From contig JAKLHY010000014.1 of assembly GCA_022709905.1 (NCBI GenBank), positions 52,461 through 116,460 on the forward strand: 64,000 nt of DNA, read 5' to 3'. The first letter of the stretch is position 1. Each line of letters starts with the position of its first letter. This stretch comes from Verrucomicrobiota bacterium. GTDB lineage: Bacteria; Verrucomicrobiota; Verrucomicrobiia; Limisphaerales; UBA1319. The notes beneath the pieces were generated by a model. The model was not told the DNA's origin and made no database searches. It saw only the letters and a program-made list of their open reading frames with translations. Positions 1 to 7,909 of the stretch are shown here, piece by piece. Position numbers and translations under genes: made by a program.

Positions 1-75
1 TGCCCCGGCCAGGCCTTTGTCCGTGTGCCCGCCCGCCAGCCCTATCTGCTCAAAGACCGGGAGCACCAACGATGA
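1..75 (+). CDS. 3' end of an upstream gene (partial, product unknown)
   Basis: The frame that starts at base 1 stays open and stops with TGA at 73-75. It encodes a 24-residue tail (CPGQAFVRVPARQPYLLKDR and four more residues). Its stop overlaps the ATG of the polyferredoxin gene as ATGA, the usual sign of translational coupling, so it is probably the last part of the preceding gene in the same operon. The visible tail is too short to name a family. In NosR-type loci the partner is often an FMN-binding or copper-related protein, but that is only a contextual guess. Confidence 0.55.
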   Translation, partial: CPGQAFVRVPARQPYLLKDREHQR

Positions 76-1439
76 CTCGCCTCTCCCTGATCCTTCGTTT
101 TTGCCTGCAATGCGGATTCACAGGGCTCCTTCTGATGCCCCTCTCGGCCTTCGGCGTGGAACGTTTCCCTCCGCCGGAATTCGAAGAGGGCTATGTGATG
201 CCTCCCACGACCACACCGGCCCCAAGGGCCGGCGCCATGGAATACGTGGATGCGGCTGTTTTGCTGGGCACCCTCAGTCTCGCCTCCTACTTCGTCCTGA
301 AAAAACGTTCCCGGCGGCCCATCTTCGGCCTGATGCTTTTTTCTCTGTTCTATTTTGGATTCTATCGCAAGGGATGCATCTGCGCGGTGGGTTCAATCCA
401 GGATGTCACTCTGGCCGTGTTCAACAACAACTACCTGGTGCCTCTGACGGTCCTGCTGTTTTTTCTGGCTCCCCTGCTCTTCACCCTTTTTTTCGGGCGC
501 ACCTTTTGCGCCGCAGTCTGTCCGTTGGGCGCCATCCAGGACGTCATGTTGGTGCGTCCTGTCAAAACGCCATCCTGGCTCGAACAGACACTGGGATTGC
601 TACCTTGGATCTACCTGGGATCCGCCGTGCTTTTTGCCGCCACCGGCACCGCCTTTATCATTTGCCAATACGATCCCTTTGTTTCGTTCTTTCGAAGAAG
701 CGGTTCATTTAACATGCTGGCCTTGGGCGCCGGTTTTCTGGCCTTGGCGACAGTGATTGGCAGGCCCTACTGTCGGTTTCTATGCCCTTATGGCGCCTTG
801 CTGAGCGTGTTTTCCCGATTCTCAAAATGGAACGTCGTCCTGTCGCCGTCCGATTGCATTCGATGCCAATTGTGCGACGTCGCCTGCCCATTCAGCGCGA
901 TCCGTGAGCCCCCCCAAAAAAACTCCACCCCGGTTTTGCAGCCTTCCTGGACGCGGGCGGCGGCATGGTTTCTGGTTGCCCTTCTCTTGGTGGGCGCGGG
1001 CGCATTCGGAGCGAGGCATCTGGCTGTGCCGTTCTCCAAACTCCACCCAACAGTTGCCCTGGCCGAACGAATCGCCGCCGAGGATGCCGGGCAGATTGCC
1101 GAACCGACCGACGCCAGCACCGCCTTTCGGCAGACCGGCCGGCCGTCGCAGGAACTCTTCGCCGAAGCCTGGCGAATCCGGGAGCGGTTCGTGTTCGGAA
1201 CGACCCTCCTCGGGGCGTTCATTGGCTTGGTTTTCGGAATCAAGCTGGTCGCGTTGGTCTTTGTGCGTTTGCCGGACACTTATGAACCCGACCACGCTCA
1301 CTGCCTTTCCTGTGGGCGATGCTACACATATTGTCCGAAAGAAATCGGACGCAAGAAACGACTGCAGAACAAAAAAGTCATTCCACTGTCCGTTGTCGAA
1401 ATGCCCAAGTCAAATCCTCCCGGCCAGCAACCCGCCTGA
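72..1439 (+). CDS. Membrane polyferredoxin, NosR/NapH-like 4Fe-4S protein
   Basis: A 455-aa inner-membrane iron-sulfur protein resembling the C-terminal half of NosR and NapH/CcoG-type electron-transfer proteins. Residues 1-28 look like a signal or first membrane segment. Further hydrophobic segments lie near 62-75, 85-98, 122-142, 174-194, 215-230, 297-315 and 373-398. CxxxCP motifs occur at C146-C150 and C234-C238, each followed by a PxGA(I/L) turn. Two ferredoxin-type clusters are visible: CX2CX2CX3CP at C262-C272 and at C411-C421. The family passes electrons across the membrane from quinol or flavin to a periplasmic or cytoplasmic acceptor. The partner here is not visible. The start overlaps the previous stop by 4 bp, and the next gene follows after 35 bp. 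Confidence 0.85.
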   Translation: MTRLSLILRFCLQCGFTGLLLMPLSAFGVERFPPPEFEEGYVMPPTTTPAPRAGAMEYVDAAVLLGTLSLASYFVLKKRSRRPIFGLMLFSLFYFGFYRKGCICAVGSIQDVTLAVFNNNYLVPLTVLLFFLAPLLFTLFFGRTFCAAVCPLGAIQDVMLVRPVKTPSWLEQTLGLLPWIYLGSAVLFAATGTAFIICQYDPFVSFFRRSGSFNMLALGAGFLALATVIGRPYCRFLCPYGALLSVFSRFSKWNVVLSPSDCIRCQLCDVACPFSAIREPPQKNSTPVLQPSWTRAAAWFLVALLLVGAGAFGARHLAVPFSKLHPTVALAERIAAEDAGQIAEPTDASTAFRQTGRPSQELFAEAWRIRERFVFGTTLLGAFIGLVFGIKLVALVFVRLPDTYEPDHAHCLSCGRCYTYCPKEIGRKKRLQNKKVIPLSVVEMPKSNPPGQQPA

Positions 1440-1474
1440 ACCACAATTCATTCTTCACCCCAGCACCCAGCCCC

Positions 1475-3256
1475 ATGGTCTCGCCACAATCCACAAACAC
1501 TTCCGCCAGTCCCGTCACACCCGAAACCGCCCGCATGTTGCTGGCTCGCCGGAGCGCCTGGATTGCCGGCCTGTTCTGTGGACTCCTGATCGTGCTGCTA
1601 ACGTTTAGTTATCTCGAGGGACTTCAATACGATCCCCTCGAATCCAAGGAACTCGCCGCCCTCAAGGCCGACCTTGTGGCAAAACCCATGGATAGTGCCC
1701 TAAAACAGAAGATCCGAGACCTGGACTTAACGTTGCGACAGCATCATGCGACCTATCAGGCCCGGGCAAGTCTGGGCGGCTGGATGCTCTTGGCGGGTGG
1801 AATCATATTTCTGGCCTCGTTAAAAACCGCCATGTATCGCAAAAAACTTAACCGGCCCGAACAAGGCCCTCCGACCGTCGAGCAAGCCAACTTCCGCGCG
1901 CGACACACCCAATGGGCAACCGTCGTCCTCGCCCTTCTGATCTCGGGTTGGATTCTGTCAACCATCCGCAGTTCCACCACCCTCCTCTCGGCTGAATCTG
2001 CCAAACCACCCGTCCAGGAGGAAGACGCCCCTACGGCCGTGGCCATGCCTTCCACGCCGTTTCCCACCCTCGATGAAATCGAACGGAATTGGCCCCGTTT
2101 TCGGGGGCCTTATGGCTCCGGCGTCTCCCGATTCACTAATATCCTCACCACCTGGAACACCCAGACGGGTGAAGGGATCGCCTGGAAAACGGCCATTCCT
2201 CTCTTTGGACCAAATTCACCGGTTGTTTGGGAAAACCGCGTGTTTCTCACCGGTTCCTCCGCCAAAAACCGCGAGGTATTCTGCTTCGACGCCACCAATG
2301 GCAAGCTCCTATGGCGCGGACCTGTTGAAACTCAGCAATCCCCCGCCGAGCCCCCGACGGTCATGGAGGATAGCGGCGGCTACTCGGCATCGACCGCCGC
2401 CACGGACGGCCGTCGCGTCTACGCCATCTTCGCCAATGGCGATGTTGCGGCTTTCGATTACCAGGGCACCCGTGTATGGGCCCGCAGCCTGGGCAAGCCC
2501 GACAACAGTTACGGTCATGCCACTTCCCTCGAACTATATCAGAACCGTTTGTTAATCCAATTCGACCAGGGATCCGGCAAGGATAATAAATCAAAACTGC
2601 TGGCATTGGACACCGCCACAGGCCAAACGGCCTGGGAGTCCCAACCCCGCCCTGTCGCCAACTCCTGGTCCAGCCCCTTGTTCATCGAGGCCGCCCAAAA
2701 ACCTCAGGTCATCACCTGCGCGAATCCCTGGGTGATCTCCTATAATCCAACTGATGGCACGGAAATCTGGCGCGCCCAGGCCCTCTATGGCGAAGTCACG
2801 CCTTCCCCGATCTACTCGGGGGGCATGATTTTTACCGTGATGGAAGGCGAAGCCCTCTGCGCCATCCGTCCCGACGGCAGCGGCGATGTCACCAAAACCC
2901 ATATCGCCTGGAAGGCCGAGGACGGTCTGCCCGACATTTGCAGCCCTCTGGCCGACGGTCAACGTATCTACCTCCTGACCAGCCACGGAACCCTCACCTG
3001 TTACGAACTGACCTCGGGCAAGAAACTGTGGGAACACGAACTTGACTTGACCCTGAACGCCTCGCCCAGCCTCGTGGGAGATCGCCTTTGGCTCTTCAGC
3101 GTTGAAGGCCAAGTCATCCAGGTCGCCGCCGCCAATGAGTTCAAGGAACTCGGACGCTTTGCCATGGGCGAAGAAGTCCTGGCCTCACCGGCCTTCGCCG
3201 AGGGACGCGCCTTCATCCGAACCAAGAATCACCTCTTCTGCATCGCAAAGAAATAG
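1475..3256 (+). CDS. Membrane-anchored PQQ-like beta-propeller protein
   Basis: About 593 aa. The frame is open further upstream, but ATG 1475 avoids a 120-bp overlap with the polyferredoxin and leaves a 35-bp gap. Three hydrophobic segments lie near residues 29-47, 100-120 and 147-165. The soluble part begins with WPRFRGPYGSGVS (near 215-227), the usual lead-in of planctomycete/verrucomicrobial PQQ-like (outer membrane protein assembly BamB-like) propellers. It continues with blade repeats such as GKLLWRGPV, GTRVWARSL, GQTAWESQ, GTEIWRAQ and GKKLWEHEL. It may bind a quinone cofactor or act as a scaffold; the blades alone do not prove enzyme activity. Its position directly after the polyferredoxin suggests a shared electron-transfer role. 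Confidence 0.8.
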   Translation: MVSPQSTNTSASPVTPETARMLLARRSAWIAGLFCGLLIVLLTFSYLEGLQYDPLESKELAALKADLVAKPMDSALKQKIRDLDLTLRQHHATYQARASLGGWMLLAGGIIFLASLKTAMYRKKLNRPEQGPPTVEQANFRARHTQWATVVLALLISGWILSTIRSSTTLLSAESAKPPVQEEDAPTAVAMPSTPFPTLDEIERNWPRFRGPYGSGVSRFTNILTTWNTQTGEGIAWKTAIPLFGPNSPVVWENRVFLTGSSAKNREVFCFDATNGKLLWRGPVETQQSPAEPPTVMEDSGGYSASTAATDGRRVYAIFANGDVAAFDYQGTRVWARSLGKPDNSYGHATSLELYQNRLLIQFDQGSGKDNKSKLLALDTATGQTAWESQPRPVANSWSSPLFIEAAQKPQVITCANPWVISYNPTDGTEIWRAQALYGEVTPSPIYSGGMIFTVMEGEALCAIRPDGSGDVTKTHIAWKAEDGLPDICSPLADGQRIYLLTSHGTLTCYELTSGKKLWEHELDLTLNASPSLVGDRLWLFSVEGQVIQVAAANEFKELGRFAMGEEVLASPAFAEGRAFIRTKNHLFCIAKK

Positions 3257-3298
3257 CGGCAGACGCGATCTCGAACTCTGTTTTGGCGCCGCCACTTA

Positions 3299-3571
3299 GG
3301 GTCCGTGCAAAAATAAATTCCGATTTTGCTGCTGAGGCTTTAGCTCGCTGGCGAGGCTCGACGAGGGAAGATACCCGCAGCGGTCTCTGACCGAGGAGTA
3401 ATGAAGCCAGCCAGCCAAAGCCTCGCAGCCCTCCGGGGCGGGGCGTCGCCGGGTCCTCTGCGTTGTTGCATGGACGGTCGAGTATCGCCGAGGATACACT
3501 CCCGCCCACGCGCCTAGCATCTGACCCAGCGGCGCTCCCGCCAAAATCGGAAGTTATTTTTGCACGGACCC
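3299..3571. mobile_element. MITE-like element, family A, copy 1
   Basis: A 273-bp element with no transposase. It begins GGGTCCGTGCAAAAATAA and ends with the inverted form TTATTTTTGCACGGACCC; the inverted repeat continues inward over TTCCGATTTTG to about 30 bp. The triplet TTA flanks both ends (3296-3298 and 3572-3574), a 3-bp TNA target duplication. A second copy lies inverted at 39135-39406. The element fills the gap between two convergent genes, and the right-hand TTA supplies the stop codon (TAA on the minus strand) of the aldehyde dehydrogenase. TNA duplications are known for the IS1031 group of IS5-family elements, so a parent of that type is possible but not shown. Confidence 0.85.
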
Positions 3572-5215
3572 TTAAAGCAGAAAATCGGTGTGCAGAAAAC
3601 TGGAGTGCCGGCCGCTCACAATGTCCTGGATGAGTTGCCGGCTGTCGGGATTGGCCTGCGCCGCCACCAGGGAACGAATCGAAAAGCAACGCAAGGCATC
3701 ACTGATGGACAACGTCGCCTCGGCGGAATCCTTTCGGCCCGTAAATGGCAGCGTGTCCGGACCCCGTTGGCACTGGCAATTAAGATTGATGCGGCAGACC
3801 TGGTTCGCCAGTGGGGCAATCAGCCGGGCCACACGCTCGTGATCACGCCCAAAAAGACTCACCTGCTGCCCAAAATTCGATTGCGCCACATAATTTAAAA
3901 ACTCCCGTTCATCACGATAAACACACACGGGCACCACAGGACCAAACTGCTCCTTGAAATACAAATCAGCTTGCGGCGCCACCGGATAAACCACCGCCGG
4001 CCGATAAAGTGTCTCGAGATAAACGCCGCCGCCCGCATTGACAACCTTCGCCCCGCACGCCGTGGCATTTTCGACATACCCGTTCATTGACTTGGCCTTA
4101 TCGAACTCGGGCATCGGCGTCAGTTTCACATCTTTGTCCCAAGGCATCCCGAGAGGCAAGGCATTCACCGCGGCACAAAATTTTTCCAGGAATTCCGACG
4201 CAATGGATTCGTGCACAAACAGTATCTTCAGCGCCGTGCAACGCTGGCCGTTGAAACTCAGGCTCCCGGTCACGCATTCTTTCACCGTCACCTCCAGGTC
4301 GGCGTCCGGCAAAATCAGCGCCGGATTTTTGGCGTCCAAACCCAAAATGCAACGCATCCGATGCGGCTGCGGATGCTGGTGCTTGAGGATATCCGCTACG
4401 CGGCTCGATCCGATGAAGGCCAGCGCGTTGACCCGGCCGCTCTTCATAATCGGGCCAATAATCTCCGATCCCGCGCCCGATAGAAAATTGACCACGCCCG
4501 GAGGAAAGCACTCGGCAAAGGCCCGCAGCAAGGGCTGATGGAGAAGCCGGCCGAACTTGGGAGTTTTCACGACCAGGGTGTTTCCCATAATCAAGGCCGG
4601 AATGAGCGTCGTGTAGATCTCGTTGAGGGGATAATTAAACGGCCCCATCGAAAGCACCACCCCCAGCGGCGCGCGCCGCACCTGGGCAATCACCCCCCCA
4701 TCCAGGCTGAAGCGCGAACCGGCGCGGTCAATGTCCTTTAACGCCTCGATCGTTTTGCGAATATACTCCACAGTCCGATCGAATTCCTTCCGGCTGTCAT
4801 CCAGACTCTTCCCAATCTCCCACATCAATAATTTCACGACCTCATCGCGCACCGCCAGCATACCCGACACAAAAGCCTCGACAGCCTCAATCCGAGCCGA
4901 AACCGTCAGCGTCGGCCACCGGCCGCGTCCTTCGTCCCACGCCTGAACGGCCGCGTCCAGGGCTGCCATCGCAGTCGGTTCATCCATCGCTGGAACGTGA
5001 CCGATCATCGGCCTCCGAAGCGCGCCGCCATCGCGCAGACAGATCGGCGAATGGATCTCCGCCAGCGGTCCGTTCCATTCGCGAACTTCGCCATTGATTA
5101 AATACCAACGCTCGTAATACCGGGGGTCCAGGCGATAGGCCGCCGGTATCGCATCAGCGAGTGGAAATAACGGGGCCAGGGATTCATCCGAATTCTGGGC
5201 ATTCGACATGTTCAT
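3572..5215 (-). CDS. Aldehyde dehydrogenase, GapN-like (NADP-glyceraldehyde-3-phosphate dehydrogenase family)
   Basis: About 547 aa. I chose ATG 5215 because GGAAAGGA lies about 7 bp upstream; the frame is open to 5266. The overall order is that of the ALDH superfamily, closest to non-phosphorylating GAPDH (ALDH11/GapN): an N-terminal region with RWYLINGEVREW, the cofactor-binding stretch SMGPFNYPLNE, IPALIMGNTLVVKTPK, FIGSSRVADIL, the catalytic thiol in SFNGQRCTALK, and KEQFGPVVPV. The family oxidises an aldehyde (for GapN, glyceraldehyde 3-phosphate) with NAD(P). The usual LELGGK general-base motif reads LGLDAK here, so the catalytic Glu is replaced. This casts doubt on ordinary dehydrogenase activity, or means another residue has taken over. 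The stop codon lies in the target duplication of the adjacent element. Confidence 0.8.
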   Translation of the reverse strand: MNMSNAQNSDESLAPLFPLADAIPAAYRLDPRYYERWYLINGEVREWNGPLAEIHSPICLRDGGALRRPMIGHVPAMDEPTAMAALDAAVQAWDEGRGRWPTLTVSARIEAVEAFVSGMLAVRDEVVKLLMWEIGKSLDDSRKEFDRTVEYIRKTIEALKDIDRAGSRFSLDGGVIAQVRRAPLGVVLSMGPFNYPLNEIYTTLIPALIMGNTLVVKTPKFGRLLHQPLLRAFAECFPPGVVNFLSGAGSEIIGPIMKSGRVNALAFIGSSRVADILKHQHPQPHRMRCILGLDAKNPALILPDADLEVTVKECVTGSLSFNGQRCTALKILFVHESIASEFLEKFCAAVNALPLGMPWDKDVKLTPMPEFDKAKSMNGYVENATACGAKVVNAGGGVYLETLYRPAVVYPVAPQADLYFKEQFGPVVPVCVYRDEREFLNYVAQSNFGQQVSLFGRDHERVARLIAPLANQVCRINLNCQCQRGPDTLPFTGRKDSAEATLSISDALRCFSIRSLVAAQANPDSRQLIQDIVSGRHSSFLHTDFLL

Positions 5216-5463
5216 AAGGTTCCTTTCCGGCCATTCAAACCACCCGGGATTCAAAATGCAATCCAAGGAAGCCGTTCTTCAAATGACCGGCCGGATCGTG
5301 TGTGCTTGATCAAAAACGGCTGTCATGGCCGCGAGCCCTTGCGTGATGCCATCAGCGAGGACATTCGCATTTCACCCTGATCGAAACCACACGCTGAAGC
5401 GAAGGACCATAGCCGTTTCCCCAAACGCTGTCATCTTCTCTCCGTGCATAAATGAGTGAAATA

Positions 5464-5521
5464 TTTCCATCGGCGTCGGGGTCGGTATCGGAATCGGTAT
5501 CGTTTCAGCCGGCTCGATTCC
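5464..5521. repeat. Dispersed repeat D, copy 1
   Basis: It runs TCCATCGGCGTCGGGGTCGG, then TATCGGAATCGGTATCG, then TTTCAGCCGGCTCGATTCC. A close copy lies at 7119-7170 in the same orientation. The core is a run of TCGG(T/A)A triplet pairs, which translates as PIPIPTPT on the minus strand and produces spurious open frames. Confidence 0.7.
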
Positions 5522-5568
5522 TCCTCGGTTCCTCGCCAGCAGCATACCCGCGTTGTGCAACGCGATGG

Positions 5569-5621
5569 CTTGATAGGCCCGTGACAATTGTATAATTGTG
5601 AGATGTGACCCTTGATCAGAA
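5569..5621. repeat. Dispersed repeat E, copy 1
   Basis: It runs TTGATAGGCCCGTGACAATT, then GTATAATTGTGAGATGTGAC, then CCTTGATCAGAA. It contains the dyad CAATTGTATAATTG. The second copy at 7852-7909 differs by a short insertion (TGTATT) in the dyad and a few substitutions. Both copies lie at or just beyond the 3' end of a minus-strand gene. Confidence 0.7.
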
Positions 5622-5698
5622 CGCTGGGGACCTGCTCGCCACTCGCACTGAGCCCGCCAGGCCAAGAACCTCCAGTAAAACTGGAATTTATTTCTGCC

Positions 5699-6826
5699 CT
5701 AAGGGGTTCGAATCCGATAGAAACGTCCCGTGGCCGGCGCGGTTGGATCCCTGAACTCAAGAGGACCCGAGTTGGTGGCAAGCATCTCGGGCAGAGCGGT
5801 CCAGTTGCTTGAAGGCACCGAATCCGAGTATTCCAGGACGTAAGCCGTTCCCTTGACGGCCGGAGTCGTGATCCGCAACTGATTCGACGTCAGACCCACG
5901 ACAGACAACTGGGCTTGGCGAACCAGAGCCGTAGAATGCTGGGCGATCCACTCGATGTCGATGTTGCCGGGCTGGACCACGGTCGCGACCGAGTCTTTGA
6001 CTTCGGTCCGGGGATCCGACCAGCGATGGAGTTCCGCGTGGCCGTCGGCAAAGGAAAAATCCGCCCCGTAATCATGATACGTTCCCGGCCAATCGATCAT
6101 CCGATAATGTTGATTGCCTGGATACGGCCCAACAAAGGAGAGAGTGGCGTCGTTAAGGCTGCGATGATCCTCATCCAGGAATAAATAAGTCTTGGCTGGT
6201 CCGGGGTTTTTCATATCGGTCAGCTTGGCAAAGGTATACCAGGTCGTATTCGCCAAGTGCGTGTGGAAGCCGCTGAGCCAAGGACCATTGACCGGTTGCT
6301 TGCCTCCCTCCCGGTAAGGGTCGGTGCCCGCAGCGTGGTTCATGGAATATGTACGCGCGGCCGGAACGATTTGGCCCATCAAGGCCTCGTTGGTGCCACT
6401 GTAACGACCTGTCCGGGGATCGGACGGACAACGAAAGACGCTGCCAATCGTTCCCAGATAAGGCGCCAGGAGGGAACGTGTGGGATCGGCGAGAACATCG
6501 GGATTAAACTCCTGGGCTCCCCCGGAACCCCCTTGGCCGCCTGCCCAATTCCGGTATGGAGTCATATTTCCGTCATCAGGGTTCGGCGGCAGATACTCCT
6601 GGTAGTCCGCACTATAAAGCAACAATGCCCTGGCCAGTTGCCGAGTATTCTCAAGACACTGAATTCCTGGACCGACCACGTCTGTTTTGGCCACCGCGGG
6701 AAGGAAGATCCCGACGAGCAAGCCTATTGTCATCACGATAACCAGGAGCTCAGCGCGGGTGAAACCCATGGCCGGTCCCCGGATCGCCGACCAGCAGTGA
6801 TCCAGTCCCTTTTGACGTGTATTCAT
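5699..6826 (-). CDS. Pseudopilin-like exported protein with C-terminal YRI module
   Basis: About 375 aa from ATG 6826, chosen because GGAGG lies 8 bp upstream; the frame is open to 6889. Residues 20-44 form a type IV prepilin signal: cleavage is expected between G21 and F22, with the conserved Glu at +5 (E26), followed by a hydrophobic helix. The first residues after the cut read FTRAELLVIVMTIG, unlike the common [14 protein letters not shown]. The body carries features of the large verrucomicrobial/planctomycete DUF1559-like pseudopilin family: CLENTRQLARALLLYS, FRCPSDP, FADGHAELHRW. It then adds a C-terminal segment of about 60 aa (YVLEYSDSVPSSNWTALP ... FYRIRTP) that also ends two giant exported proteins in this window. 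Probably processed by prepilin peptidase; substrate or partner unknown. Confidence 0.8.
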   Translation of the reverse strand: MNTRQKGLDHCWSAIRGPAMGFTRAELLVIVMTIGLLVGIFLPAVAKTDVVGPGIQCLENTRQLARALLLYSADYQEYLPPNPDDGNMTPYRNWAGGQGGSGGAQEFNPDVLADPTRSLLAPYLGTIGSVFRCPSDPRTGRYSGTNEALMGQIVPAARTYSMNHAAGTDPYREGGKQPVNGPWLSGFHTHLANTTWYTFAKLTDMKNPGPAKTYLFLDEDHRSLNDATLSFVGPYPGNQHYRMIDWPGTYHDYGADFSFADGHAELHRWSDPRTEVKDSVATVVQPGNIDIEWIAQHSTALVRQAQLSVVGLTSNQLRITTPAVKGTAYVLEYSDSVPSSNWTALPEMLATNSGPLEFRDPTAPATGRFYRIRTP

Positions 6827-7331
6827 AACTTCATCCTCCATCTCTTGATCAAGAAGCTCTCTGTTAAACCACTCTGGTGTAACGAGCAAGGCGCAACGTC
6901 AATAGCATCCTCGTGGCGCCTTGCATATTCCGCCCTTTCCGCCATAGCCCGACTTCAAAGCCCATCATGTGGTCGATGGCAGTAAACACAGCATGGATAA
7001 AAAGCATAACTTGTGCCGCATACCCGATCCCGCCGGCATCGGATAACAACCAACTCACCGAGCCAGCCCTTGGGTGGGATCGGGCGCAGCTATTGGCCAT
7101 CGATTTTCCGGCTGCATGTCTCCATCGGAGTCGGGGTCGGTATCGGCATTGTTTCAGCCGGCTCGATATCCATCCGGTCCTTCATGAATCGCGAGCCCCC
7201 GCTGTTCCGGTCTGTTCAGCATAGCCAGACCTTGGTCAAGTGGCCCCTCATCCTTCCCCTTTCGATGCCCCTGGAAATCTTCGCGGCATGGATCAGCTCA
7301 GCCGACGTCTTGAGCGGCCCCGCGGCCCCCA
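6827..7331. other. Gene-free region carrying one repeat D copy
   Basis: These 505 bases contain no gene I can support. Repeat D (7119-7170) lies inside. Open frames here have no recognisable domain and coincide with the repeat. Confidence 0.45.
7119..7170. repeat. Dispersed repeat D, copy 2
   Basis: It runs TCTCCATCGGAGTCGGGGTC, then GGTATCGGCATTG, then TTTCAGCCGGCTCGATATCC. It matches copy 1 at 5464-5521 except for a missing repeat unit (one TATCGG pair) and a few substitutions. Confidence 0.7.
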
Positions 7332-7718
7332 TCATAATCCCGGCGGAAATTCAAATGCCGGTCCTCTGCCCAAAGGCATCATGCCACGCTCCTTGTCAAC
7401 CCACACAAAAATATCATTGGTGGTAATCGCAAGGATGCCTCGTTTCCTGAGATAGAGATCCACGCTCTCAACGCCGAACTCACACTGATAAACGATGCCA
7501 TCAATAATGAACCGATTTGTGTAGGGATACACTGTGTCACCCTGAAACTGATGGGTGAACACGCCATGATTCTGAAGCTCCGCATTGGCCTCTCGGAGCT
7601 CATTCATGGCTATGATGAATCTCGCCCGATGGCCACCTCGGCCGATAAAACGCGAAAATCCGTAAGACACTACCACGAGCAATGTCAACACAACTGTTAC
7701 TATCACGAGCTTTTTCAT
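7332..7718 (-). CDS. Small membrane-anchored protein of unknown function
   Basis: A 128-aa protein. Residues 2-22 form one strong hydrophobic segment after two lysines (MKKLVIVTVVLTLLVVVSYG), a signal anchor or uncleaved signal. The rest is soluble, mixed in composition and without a motif I recognise. It contains a pattern of acidic and aromatic residues (FIIDGIVYQCEFGVESVDLY). The ATG has no clear ribosome-binding site. It lies between the repeat D and E copies that are neighbours at 5.5 kb, which suggests that this gene and its flanks were inserted between them. It may be a real but lineage-specific gene. Confidence 0.55.
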   Translation of the reverse strand: MKKLVIVTVVLTLLVVVSYGFSRFIGRGGHRARFIIAMNELREANAELQNHGVFTHQFQGDTVYPYTNRFIIDGIVYQCEFGVESVDLYLRKRGILAITTNDIFVWVDKERGMMPLGRGPAFEFPPGL

Positions 7719-7851
7719 GACGACGAGCGAGCCTGACGCAAATCGTGATGAAGTATTCCACCTCCAACACCGAATTCAACGGATATCTTGGCGACAGCAG
7801 ACAACGCTATCACTCTCGGTGTTCTCCGCGGTGGAACTCCCGGATTCAAAC

Positions 7852-7909
7852 CTTGATAAGCCCGTGACAATTGTATTTGTATAATTATGAGATGTGACCC
7901 TTACTCAGA
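7852..7909. repeat. Dispersed repeat E, copy 2
   Basis: Starts CTTGATAAGCCCGTGACAAT, contains TTGTATAATTATGAGATGTG and ends ACCCTTACTCAGAA. It overlaps the last codon and stop of the minus-strand gene that ends at 7905. Confidence 0.7.

Larger units (their letters stand above)
5216..5698. other. Gene-free region with two short dispersed repeats
   Basis: I find no convincing gene in these 483 bases; the short open frames are low-complexity shadows. Two repeat units (5464-5521 and 5569-5621) recur, further apart, at 7119-7170 and 7852-7909. Confidence 0.5.

Noticed and set aside
3213..3689. Open frame across element A, copy 1
   Set aside because: No start or ribosome-binding site of its own; it runs through the inverted repeats. 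Reported as a low-interest finding only because copy 2 keeps the same frame.
5581..5605. Lac-operator-like AATTGTGAG word in repeat E
   Set aside because: Only a nine-base chance match with no flanking symmetry typical of lac operators; no LacI gene nearby.
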